A stretch of DNA of 64,000 nt. It comes from Nitrospirota bacterium. Lineage in GTDB: Bacteria > Nitrospirota > JACRHJ01. The notes under the pieces are model-generated. The model did no database searches, had not been told where the DNA came from, and saw only the letters and a program-made list of their open reading frames with translations. Made by a program: the position numbers and the translations under genes. Location of the stretch: assembly GCA_016212105.1 (NCBI GenBank), contig JACRHJ010000035.1, positions 1-64,000 of the forward strand, read 5' to 3'. Positions 49,491-56,747 of the stretch are shown here, one piece after another. Numbering within the stretch: the stretch's first letter is position 1; each line of letters begins with the position of its first letter.

Positions 49491-50288
49491 ATGATCCACC
49501 TCGAACACGTATACCTGGCGCTCGGAGACGCGCCCATCCTGAAGGACGTCTCGCTCGACCTGAATAAGGGCGAGACCGGCGTTATACTCGGCTCGTCCGG
49601 CTCCGGAAAGACGACGATCCTGCGCCTCCTGCTCGGGCTATACAGGCCGGACTCGGGCAGGGTGTTCGTGAACGGCGACGAGGTCAGCGCGATGGGCGAG
49701 GACGACCTCTACCGCGTGCGCGGGATGATGGGCATGGTGTTCCAGGGGGGCGCGCTGTTCGACTCGCTCACGGTGGGCGAGAACGTCGCGTACCGCCTGA
49801 CCGAGCGCGACGAGCTCGACGACGAAGAGGTCGAGACGCGCGTCAGGAAGAGCCTCGGCTTCGTAGGGCTGGAAGACTCGATAGACCTGATGCCCGCCGA
49901 GCTTTCCGGCGGAATGAAGAAGAGGGTCGCCATTGCGCGCGGCATCGCCGCGTCTCCAAAGATGATGCTGTACGACGAGCCGACTGCCGGGCTCGACCCC
50001 ATCAACTCTTTCAACGTCATACGGCTGATAAAGAAACTCAAGGAAAGCGAGGGCGTCACGTCCGTGGTCGTGACCCACGACCTCGTGGCGGCATTCGAGG
50101 TCGCGGACAGGATAGCGTTCATACACGAGGGCGAGCTGGTATACGTCGGCGACAGGGACGGCGTGCTCGCATGCAGGGACACGCGCGTGCACGAGTTCCT
50201 CGGACGCTCAGGATGCGTGGCGCTCTTCTCCGGGAACGGCGCGCCGGCGGGGTACAGCATGTCAGGAATCGGGAGGGACAAGGTTTGA
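49491..50288 (+). CDS. mlaF: MlaF-type ABC ATPase
   Basis: 265 aa from the ATG at 49491, which gives the usual MIHLEHVYLALG start. An earlier in-frame ATG at 49464 belongs to a dispersed repeat and may or may not be used. Walker A LGSSGSGKTT, Q-loop MVFQGGALFDSLTVGENVAY, signature AELSGGMKKRVAIARGIA, Walker B MMLYDEPTAGLDP and H-loop VVTHD. The Leu/Phe-rich Q-loop region is that of MlaF. A 25-residue extension after EFLGRSG is not typical. The mlaD start overlaps its stop. Confidence 0.95.
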   Translation: MIHLEHVYLALGDAPILKDVSLDLNKGETGVILGSSGSGKTTILRLLLGLYRPDSGRVFVNGDEVSAMGEDDLYRVRGMMGMVFQGGALFDSLTVGENVAYRLTERDELDDEEVETRVRKSLGFVGLEDSIDLMPAELSGGMKKRVAIARGIAASPKMMLYDEPTAGLDPINSFNVIRLIKKLKESEGVTSVVVTHDLVAAFEVADRIAFIHEGELVYVGDRDGVLACRDTRVHEFLGRSGCVALFSGNGAPAGYSMSGIGRDKV

Positions 50289-51361
50289 AGACAAGCAGAA
50301 AACTCTCCTGGTCGGAGCTGAAGGTCGGCATGGTAGTCATCGTCTCGCTCGCGCTCCTCGCCGTGGGCATACTCCAGCTCGGCGGCAATGCGGGCTTCTT
50401 CACGAAGAACTACAGCATATTCGTCCGGCTCGACAATACGTTCGGCCTGAAGGTCGGCAACACCGTCCGGCTCGCGGGCATAGACATAGGCAACATCGAG
50501 GACATCTCCCTGCCCGCCGACCCCAACGACCGGTCCATAGTCGTCAAGCTCAAGCTCCAGGAGAAGTACATGGGCAGGGTGCGCGAGGACTCCAGGGTCA
50601 ACATCAGGACGCTCGGGTTGCTTGGCGACAAGTACGTCGAGATAAGCGTCGGCAGCCCGGCAGCGAACGTCGTCGCGGACGGCGGGACGATAACCGGCTC
50701 CGAGGAGACGCAGATAAACAAGGTGCTTGCCGGGGCGAGCACCGGTATAGAGGGGCTGAACACGGTCATGGGCCAGCTCCGGGACGTCATGCAGGAGATC
50801 GGGCGCGGCGAGGGCACTGCCGGGCTCCTCATCAAGGACCCCAAGCTTTACCGGGAACTCACGGACGCCGCCGAGAACATCGACGTCATGGCGAAGAACC
50901 TGCGAAACGGCAAGGGCAGCCTCGGCAAGCTCGTGAACGAGACTGAGCTGTACGACAACCTCGTCGCGGTCTCGGAGAAGACGCGCATAGTCGCCGAGAA
51001 GCTCAGCACCGGGAGCCTCGTTCGGCTCTCGGACGACCAGGAGTTCTACCAGAACCTGCACGACGTCTCCGGAGACCTCAAGGACGTGACCAGGTCCAGC
51101 AAGACCTTCATGGCGAACCTCGAGTCCGGGAACCTCGCCAAGCTCTCGGCCGACAAGGAACTCTACGACAAGCTGAAGAGCGCCACGGACAGGCTCGACC
51201 GCGTACTCGCTCACCTCGACGGCGGCAAGGGCAGCGCGGGCAGGCTCCTGACCGACGAGCAACTCTACAACGACATGGACAAGTTCTTCAAGGACGCGGA
51301 CGCGCTGGTGCTCGACATGAAGGAGCACCCGAGTAAATATGTGAACTTCTCGATATTCTAG
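50285..51361 (+). CDS. mlaD: MCE-domain protein MlaD
   Basis: 358 aa from a TTG at 50285 overlapping the mlaF stop (TTGA), with GGGAGG 9 nt upstream. One N-terminal membrane helix (about residues 14-34) and one MCE domain (about 40-120; VRLDNTFGLKVGNTVRLAGI, RTLGLLGDKYVEISVG). A long helical region then runs to the C-terminus with repeated GKGSLGKLVNETELYDNL and GSAGRLLTDEQLYNDMDKFF units, typical of MlaD from delta-like bacteria. It forms the periplasmic ring/tunnel for lipids. Confidence 0.93.
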   Translation: MKTSRKLSWSELKVGMVVIVSLALLAVGILQLGGNAGFFTKNYSIFVRLDNTFGLKVGNTVRLAGIDIGNIEDISLPADPNDRSIVVKLKLQEKYMGRVREDSRVNIRTLGLLGDKYVEISVGSPAANVVADGGTITGSEETQINKVLAGASTGIEGLNTVMGQLRDVMQEIGRGEGTAGLLIKDPKLYRELTDAAENIDVMAKNLRNGKGSLGKLVNETELYDNLVAVSEKTRIVAEKLSTGSLVRLSDDQEFYQNLHDVSGDLKDVTRSSKTFMANLESGNLAKLSADKELYDKLKSATDRLDRVLAHLDGGKGSAGRLLTDEQLYNDMDKFFKDADALVLDMKEHPSKYVNFSIF

Positions 51362-51458
51362 CCTGCCCTACCTTCCCTGCCCACATAAGAACATGCGCAT
51401 ATATCCAACATACTTATACTATATTTACAATTAACAGGTATTAACCTTAACTTTTCCA

Positions 51459-51487
51459 TTGACATTAAAATCGGCTAATGATACAAA
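51459..51487 (+). promoter_or_regulatory. Promoter ahead of a leader RNA / CHAP cassette
   Basis: Perfect TTGACA (51459-51464), 17 bp, TACAAA (51482-51487), in a distinctly AT-rich stretch that follows mlaD. Confidence 0.5.
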
Positions 51488-51493
51488 TGCGGG

Positions 51494-51612
51494 TGTAAGA
51501 CTGCACTACCGCGATTTGGGAAGTATAGTACCATGTTCGGCCAGGGTGTACGTCAGCCGCGTAATATTAGTTCAGGCTAAAGCCCGCACCGGGAATGGTG
51601 CGGGCTTTTTTA
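51494..51612 (+). ncRNA. Candidate leader RNA or small RNA ending in a terminator
   Basis: About 118 nt between the predicted transcription start and a strong intrinsic terminator, with no ORF. GC-rich segments could pair with each other (GCGGG at its 5' end with CCCGC of the terminator stem), so an attenuation mechanism controlling the downstream cassette is possible. No known riboswitch or sRNA was recognised. Confidence 0.4.
51581..51612 (+). terminator. Strong intrinsic terminator upstream of the CHAP gene
   Basis: GCCCGCACC (51582-51590) pairs with GGTGCGGGC (51597-51605) around GGGAAT, followed by TTTTTTAT. Confidence 0.9.
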
Positions 51613-51651
51613 TATTTCAATCGTTCCGTGTGAATTTCGGAGACTGCCACC

Positions 51652-52416
51652 ATGCCCATCAAAGAGCTTGTCTTCAATGGCCCGGTTAAGAGAGACGACA
51701 GGGGCGCGAAGGTAGCGCAGGTTCAGGAATGGCTTTGCCTCAACGGCTATCAGGTCAAAATAGACAAGGACTTCGGCCCAGCCACCGAACTGGCGGTCAG
51801 GCGTTTTCAGAAGTCGAACAGGCTGCCTGAAACCGGAACGGTCGACGAACCCTGTTTCAACGCCCTGACCACCCCGATGCGGCGCGCGCTCGCCCCCTTG
51901 AACGGTGCGGGCAAGACCTTCGGCGGCCTGGTTGTCAACTATGCAAAACAACACCTCGCCGAACATCCCCTCGAGATAGGCGGGCAAAACAGCGGCCCGT
52001 GGGTAAGGCTCTACATGGGCGGCAACCAGGGTCCGGACTGGCCGTGGTGCGCGGGTTTCGTCTGTTACATCCTCAAGCAGGCGGCCGGCACATCGGGCGT
52101 CCCGCTCCCCTTCAAGCCTACCTATGGCTGCGACTCGATAGCCAGCCAGACACAGCAAAGCGGTATCTTTGTATCTGAAAAGTCGCTGGCAAGCGGGAAC
52201 GTCCCGAAGAGCGCGATGAAGCCCGGCAGTATATTCCTCAACAGGAACTCCAAGAATTCCAGCGACTGGACTCATACGGGCATCGTCACAGCCTTCCGCG
52301 AGGATTCGTTCGATACAATAGAGGGCAATACGAACGATGCGGGCGACCGCGAGGGCTACGAGGTCTGCAAGCGCATCAGAGGGTACAAGAACACCGACTT
52401 CGTAAAGGTTTCATGA
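51652..52416 (+). CDS. Peptidoglycan-binding / CHAP-domain hydrolase (endolysin-like)
   Basis: 254 aa with GGAG 9 nt before the ATG. No signal peptide. An N-terminal PG_binding_1 domain covers residues 5-75 (RGAKVAQVQEWLCLNGYQVK, DFGPATELAVRRFQKSNRLP). A CHAP amidase/peptidase domain covers about 95-250: PDWPWCAGFVCYILKQA supplies the catalytic Cys, DWTHTGIVTAF the His and DTIEGNTND the third residue. Lack of an export signal is typical of phage endolysins that need a holin. Its stop overlaps the next gene (ATGA). Confidence 0.88.
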   Translation: MPIKELVFNGPVKRDDRGAKVAQVQEWLCLNGYQVKIDKDFGPATELAVRRFQKSNRLPETGTVDEPCFNALTTPMRRALAPLNGAGKTFGGLVVNYAKQHLAEHPLEIGGQNSGPWVRLYMGGNQGPDWPWCAGFVCYILKQAAGTSGVPLPFKPTYGCDSIASQTQQSGIFVSEKSLASGNVPKSAMKPGSIFLNRNSKNSSDWTHTGIVTAFREDSFDTIEGNTNDAGDREGYEVCKRIRGYKNTDFVKVS

Positions 52417-52763
52417 TAAGGCTTGGACTTCTCGCGCTGATGCTCGTCGCACTTCCGGGCTGTTTTGCCTTCACCACGACTTGCGATGACGGTTCCAAGG
52501 TCCATCATTACCTTGGATATGCACGGGTGATAGAAAACCCGCGATATCCCGAAGACGCGAAGTTCGGCGGGCTGGAAGACGAGATATACGGCATCCGCAT
52601 CGAGAACGGCCTGACCATCGGGTACTCACACAGGAAGGAAGAATACTTCCCGTTCGACTGCAAACTGGTAGTCAAGGTTAAGGACAAGGAACAACTGGAC
52701 GAGGCAGTTAAACTATTATCGCCTATTCTCAAGGAGGGGTTATGCGTGGAGGTAAGTCAGTAG
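52413..52763 (+). CDS. Small hypothetical lipoprotein
   Basis: 116 aa, start overlapping the CHAP gene stop. Lipobox ALPGC near residue 17. The mature part has two further Cys (TTTCDDG, PFDCKL) and a beta-rich EDEIYGIRIENGLTIGYSHR segment. Not recognised. Position after an endolysin-like gene recalls outer-membrane spanins, but it is longer and not proline-rich, so that is only a suggestion. Confidence 0.7.
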   Translation: MIRLGLLALMLVALPGCFAFTTTCDDGSKVHHYLGYARVIENPRYPEDAKFGGLEDEIYGIRIENGLTIGYSHRKEEYFPFDCKLVVKVKDKEQLDEAVKLLSPILKEGLCVEVSQ

Positions 52764-53422
52764 TTCTCGTACTCGCGGTTGGGTTGATGGTGTCGGTGCT
52801 TGCGACGGGGTGCGCGGGCCGCCAGAACACTATAATGTTCGGGACCAACACGCTTATCGGTGTCAAGGTTACAGCCAGGGATACCGCCACGGAGATGCCT
52901 GAAGTCAAGATAGGGTACGAGCGCGCCGAGTTCGTATGGATGCCGTTGATTTCAAGCAACAAGGAGGGGGACCCTGTAGGTACGGTTTGTGAGTCATGCC
53001 CGGATTCTTGTACTTATTGCAAGGATCGCACAGGAGCATGCACTTGTCCCAAGAAGATGATAGACGGAAAGTTCTTTGCGGGCAAGGATGGCAATGATAA
53101 GTTAGACAGCTACTCAGTTATAGCAACGATGAGCGGCTCTCTTTCCACTGGAGCAAGCGGTACCAATGGCGGAATAGCGCAGTATTTCGCTACTGGCATT
53201 GCGGCGCGCGAGTTAGCAAAGAAAAGCGGGGCTGCGTTGGTTTCAACTGCGCCATCGGCAGAACTTGAGAAGGCAAAACTCGATACCATGAAGTTCATGG
53301 AGGAAACTGAGCAAGCAAAGAAATCTGATGCAGAAGAGCCCAAAGCAGAAGAGCCCAAAGCAGAAGAGCCCAAAGCAGATGAACCCAAAGCAGATGAACC
53401 CAAAGCAGGAGGTGGCAAATGA
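52742..53422 (+). CDS. Hypothetical lipoprotein with Cys cluster and EEPKA repeats
   Basis: 226 aa from the ATG at 52742 (AAGGAGG upstream), overlapping the previous gene by 22 bp. Lipobox ATGC near residue 24. A compact Cys cluster (CESCPDSCTYCKDRTGACTC) around residues 82-101 could bind metal or form disulfides. A helical stretch follows, then five AEEPKA-type pentapeptide repeats at the C-terminus encoded by a 15-bp tandem repeat. The acidic/Pro/Lys tail may span the periplasm. Family unknown. Confidence 0.7.
   Translation: MRGGKSVVLVLAVGLMVSVLATGCAGRQNTIMFGTNTLIGVKVTARDTATEMPEVKIGYERAEFVWMPLISSNKEGDPVGTVCESCPDSCTYCKDRTGACTCPKKMIDGKFFAGKDGNDKLDSYSVIATMSGSLSTGASGTNGGIAQYFATGIAARELAKKSGAALVSTAPSAELEKAKLDTMKFMEETEQAKKSDAEEPKAEEPKAEEPKADEPKADEPKAGGGK
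53330..53404 (+). repeat. 15-bp tandem repeat, five units
   Basis: Units of GCAGAAGAGCCCAAA (three) and GCAGATGAACCCAAA (two), in frame with the lipoprotein and encoding AEEPK/ADEPK. Slippage could change copy number without shifting the frame. Confidence 0.95.
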
Positions 53423-53604
53423 GCAAGCTACTCGACAAGCTGATAGAGGCAAAAGAAAAAGGTGTAACCCTCGCAGTTGCGCTGAACGGGAAAGAACTCA
53501 TAGTCAAAGTCGAGGCTGAGGACAACGAGCTCATAACCATAAAGGACACCAAGAGCACTCGCAAATACTACCTTCATTATACGGCGGTTGTCTTGTGCGG
53601 CTGA
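53419..53604 (+). CDS. Small Sm-like hypothetical protein
   Basis: 61 aa; ATG overlaps the previous stop (ATGA). After a short helix (SKLLDKLIEAKEKG) come alternating beta strands (VTLAVALNGKELIVKVEAED and ELITIKDTKSTRKYYLHYTA). The pattern resembles an Hfq/LSm barrel, but RNA-binding residues such as the Hfq YKHA motif are not evident. Function unknown. Confidence 0.6.
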   Translation: MSKLLDKLIEAKEKGVTLAVALNGKELIVKVEAEDNELITIKDTKSTRKYYLHYTAVVLCG

Positions 53605-53623
53605 GGACAACAGGGAGGTTAAT

Positions 53624-54064
53624 ATGGGCATTTCTGACCTGCTAACTTTCTTGACATTGGGCGCATTTCTCGGTGCGCTCGGTCAAGGCGCAAGGGTTAT
53701 CGTTGGGATAAAAAAGATGAATGACGAGGCGGCCGCCACCGGCTTGCAGTCGAAAGACCTCTTCGCAGCAAACCAGTTATTGTTAAGCCTTCTCATCGGA
53801 GCAGTAGCAGGAGGCATTGCGACTTTCTTCTACATTACCGATTCGCAAGCTGACATTACAGCCAAGCTCAAGGAACTCTGGTTCACGCTGTTCGCGGCAG
53901 GCTATGCTGGAGCTGATTTCATAGAGGGCTTCATGGCAACCAAAGTGTCGGCACTTTCAGCGCCAACGGCGGCAGCGTCATCCCAGGTAGGAACCTTAAT
54001 GGAAAGTGGCGGCTCTGGAGCCAACGCAACACCGCAAGTTCAGCAACTAATGGAGTCAAAGTAA
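53624..54064 (+). CDS. Holin-like small membrane protein
   Basis: 146 aa from the ATG at 53624 (GGGAGG 5 nt upstream). Three hydrophobic segments (about residues 5-25, 45-67 and 80-100) followed by a polar, Ala/Ser/Gly/Gln-rich tail. Size, helix number and position after an endolysin-like gene fit a class I holin, although no family signature was seen. A terminator follows immediately. Confidence 0.6.
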   Translation: MGISDLLTFLTLGAFLGALGQGARVIVGIKKMNDEAAATGLQSKDLFAANQLLLSLLIGAVAGGIATFFYITDSQADITAKLKELWFTLFAAGYAGADFIEGFMATKVSALSAPTAAASSQVGTLMESGGSGANATPQVQQLMESK

Positions 54065-54068
54065 GAGA

Positions 54069-54103
54069 AGCCCCCGCCTCCGCAAGAGGCGGGGGCTTCT
54101 CTT
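54069..54103 (+). terminator. Strong terminator ending the CHAP cassette
   Basis: AGCCCCCGCCTC (54069-54080) pairs with GAGGCGGGGGCT (54086-54097) across CGCAA, followed by TCTCTT. Confidence 0.85.
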
Positions 54104-54120
54104 AAAAGAAAAGGGGCGAT

Positions 54121-55173
54121 ATGGCTGATGAGCAGTTTTATGTCCATTCTTTGAAGCACATTGAGAATGCAACTGAAGAACACCTATTCGCCAGCATGTT
54201 GAGCATCGAAACCGAGTTCGATATTCTGAAATCAAGGCTTAGTGCTACCAATGAGCCGTTCACAATAGATATCATAGCTCAGTTAGATATAAGGATCAGC
54301 CTGCTTAGAAAAACTCTTGAAGACGGCAAGAGCAAAGGGCCTGATAAGAAAAGTGTATTCTTTCGCGAGTCGGCCCATAGAATAGACGAGGATTTTATTC
54401 TGTTACGAAACAGGGAGGAATTAATTACAGTCGCACTCACTATTCTTGACAATCTCCATTTCACAGATCTACCCATAGAAATAGTAAACGTCTGGGATAA
54501 GAAAGTAACGGATGTAGTAGAAATTCTCGAAAATATCCCATCAAGATGCGCAAACGATGCGAACTCATTGGCTGAACCACGAATTAACTTAAAGGCGGCA
54601 TTGAACGTGGTAAACAGGAGTCTTGATGGCAACTATAATGAACTATACATGGTAAAGTATTGTCGCGTCTTTCAGGGTGCCGTAGTACTGTTTATTCTGT
54701 CCTCGTTAGCTGCTTTACGAAGTATTGATAGTGCAGTCGATAAAACGCTATTATCATATGTCTATTATTGTGCACTCGGCGCTCTCGGTGGGAGTCTCAG
54801 TTCACTGCTTTCCAATGCACAAGGGCTATCAAAGGGTAATTTCTTCAATAATATCTTTCTGAACGTGTTCTCACGACCAATCATCGGAGCCGCCTCAGCT
54901 TTGGTTATGGTTCTTGTCGCAAAAAGCAGGTTATTGTTCGGCATAGGTTTAGACAAGCCCGGCATCGAGAATCCACTACTTATTCTACCTGTAGCAAATG
55001 TTGAAGCTGCATACCGGGTACTAAGCATAGCTTCTGGTTTCGGGGGAGAAAGATGGTTGAAGTCTACAATGGACCAGTTAATATCAAAGCTCACAGTCTA
55101 TGCCAGCAGGAACACCGCACCTACAAATACCCCCGCGCCTCCCGCCCAGGATACTTCCCAAACGAACACATAA
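54121..55173 (+). CDS. Hypothetical membrane protein, AT-rich
   Basis: 350 aa with AAAGGGG before the ATG. The N-terminal ~170 residues are helical and soluble-looking (TEEHLFASMLSIETEFDILK, LRKTLEDGKSKGP). About three to four hydrophobic helices lie between residues 185 and 275 (GAVVLFILSSLAAL, YCALGALGGSLSSLL, PIIGAASALVMVLVA). A Pro/Thr-rich tail (TAPTNTPAPPAQDTS) follows. Not recognised. It sits between two near-identical terminators and is distinctly AT-rich, suggesting it entered with the cassette upstream. Confidence 0.65.
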   Translation: MADEQFYVHSLKHIENATEEHLFASMLSIETEFDILKSRLSATNEPFTIDIIAQLDIRISLLRKTLEDGKSKGPDKKSVFFRESAHRIDEDFILLRNREELITVALTILDNLHFTDLPIEIVNVWDKKVTDVVEILENIPSRCANDANSLAEPRINLKAALNVVNRSLDGNYNELYMVKYCRVFQGAVVLFILSSLAALRSIDSAVDKTLLSYVYYCALGALGGSLSSLLSNAQGLSKGNFFNNIFLNVFSRPIIGAASALVMVLVAKSRLLFGIGLDKPGIENPLLILPVANVEAAYRVLSIASGFGGERWLKSTMDQLISKLTVYASRNTAPTNTPAPPAQDTSQTNT

Positions 55174-55190
55174 GCGTTAAGTACGTTTAT

Positions 55191-55225
55191 GCCCCCGCCT
55201 CCCCCGGAGGCGGGGGCTTCTCTTT
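55191..55225 (+). terminator. Strong terminator after the membrane protein
   Basis: GCCCCCGCCTCC (55191-55202) pairs with GGAGGCGGGGGC (55206-55217), loop CCC, then TTCTCTTT. The arms are almost the same as those of the terminator at 54069. Confidence 0.85.
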
Positions 55226-55252
55226 CCCCGCAAACCGCAAACCAACCAGAAC

Positions 55253-56617
55253 CTACTCCCCCACCTCTTTCAACTTCCCCACGACCACGATATACAGGTT
55301 GTCCGGGTGCAGGTACTTCCTCGCCACGTCCTGCACGTCCTCTTTCGTGACCTTCATAACCTCGCGCTCGTATGTGTCGAAGTAGTCCAGGCCGAGGTTG
55401 AAGAACTCGACCTGCGTGAGGAGCCCGGCTATCTTCGCGTTCGTGTCGGTCTTCCGGGGGAAACTCCCGGTGATGTAGTCCTTCGCGTCCTGGAGTTCCT
55501 TGTCCGTGACGGGCTCCGCGCGCATCTGCTCGACCAGATTAAGCGTCTCGTCTATGGCAAGCTTCGCGGACTCGTTCTTGGTCTCCAGCCCGGCGGTGAA
55601 CTCCCCGTCGAACTTGCGCGGGCCGAAGTAGCTGTACGCGCTGTACGCGAGCCCCATGTCGTCCCGTATCTTGTCTAGTATGCGTGAGACGAACCCGCCG
55701 CCGCCCAGTATGTAGTTCATCACCTGGAGCTTGTAGTAGTCCGGGTCCTCGCGCCGGACGCCCAGGTGGCCCATCATGATGTTGGCCTGAGTGATGTCCC
55801 TGTCCACCATAATCCACTCGCGGCCCTTAGGCTCCGGAGTCGCGGGGAAGGACGGAACCGGCGCCACGTAGTTCTCCAAGCCCGCGAGGTGCTTTTCGAC
55901 GAGCGCCTTCGCCTCGTCCGCGGTGATGTCCCCGACCACGGCCATGATAGTGTTGTTCGGCACGAAGTGGGATGTATGGAACTTCGAAATGTCGTCCTTT
56001 GTGATGCCGTCTATGGTATCGAGCGTGCCCTCGGTGGGTATGCCGTAGGGGTGCTTCTCGCCGTAGACCGCCCTAGCGAAGGCCTTGGACGCGACAGACG
56101 CCGGCTCCTGCTCGGAGCGTATGATGCCCGCCTTGACGGACTTCCTGAGCCGGTCAATCTCGGACTGGTCGAACGCAGGCTTCATCAGGACCTTGCCCAA
56201 GAGGTCGAAGCCTGTGTCCGCGTCCTTCTTGAGCACCGACAGGCTCGCGGTCGCGTAGTCGCCGCCTCCGCCCACGGAGAGCGAACCGCCGACGAACTCT
56301 ATCGCCTCGCTTATCTCTGTCGCGGACATCCCGGACGCGCCTTTGGTCAGGAGACCCGCGGTCATGTGCGCGAGCCCGGCCTTATCAGGAGTCTCGTTTA
56401 CCGCCCCCGCCTTGATTATCATGTTGACCATGACGACCGGCAGGGCGTGGTTCTCCTTGACGAGGAGCACCATCCCGTTGCCAAGTTCGTAACGCTCGCC
56501 GATGGGCTCGCGCACGGCCTGAGGCTTGGGTATGGTTGTATCGGACATCGTGTTCGCTGTGGCGCAGCCTGATGCGATAAGGGCTACTATAAAGACTATC
56601 GGCAGGAACCTTTTCAT
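55253..56617 (-). CDS. M16-family lipoprotein lacking the zinc motif (non-catalytic partner)
   Basis: 454 aa from the ATG at 56617. Lipobox ASGC near residue 18. The M16 fold is clear (LGNGMVLLVKENHALPVVMV, FVPNNTIMAVVGDITADEAK, LGGGGFVSRILDKIRDDMGL). The zinc motif HxxEH reads AHMTAG, so two ligands are missing. Such subunits pair with an active M16 protein, as in PqqL/YmfGH-type or mitochondrial processing peptidase pairs. The active partner is encoded just upstream on the same strand. Confidence 0.9.
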   Translation of the reverse strand: MKRFLPIVFIVALIASGCATANTMSDTTIPKPQAVREPIGERYELGNGMVLLVKENHALPVVMVNMIIKAGAVNETPDKAGLAHMTAGLLTKGASGMSATEISEAIEFVGGSLSVGGGGDYATASLSVLKKDADTGFDLLGKVLMKPAFDQSEIDRLRKSVKAGIIRSEQEPASVASKAFARAVYGEKHPYGIPTEGTLDTIDGITKDDISKFHTSHFVPNNTIMAVVGDITADEAKALVEKHLAGLENYVAPVPSFPATPEPKGREWIMVDRDITQANIMMGHLGVRREDPDYYKLQVMNYILGGGGFVSRILDKIRDDMGLAYSAYSYFGPRKFDGEFTAGLETKNESAKLAIDETLNLVEQMRAEPVTDKELQDAKDYITGSFPRKTDTNAKIAGLLTQVEFFNLGLDYFDTYEREVMKVTKEDVQDVARKYLHPDNLYIVVVGKLKEVGE

Positions 56618-56747
56618 CGAGAGACCCCTTTGCGTATATTCGTCATTCCCGCGAAAGCGGGAATCCAGTGACTTTATGTAGGGGCGGGTCCCCGTGCCCG
56701 CCCTGATTTTCATCCTTAACGGCTTCAACATAAACAACCCGCCCCCT

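Noticed and set aside
51494..51612. A tRNA or known riboswitch in the leader
   Set aside because: GTTCGG is present but no acceptor/anticodon arms fit, and no known riboswitch consensus was recognised.
53330..53404. Five direct repeats as a possible CRISPR array
   Set aside because: Units are contiguous, in frame and encode EEPKA repeats. There are no spacers and no cas genes.
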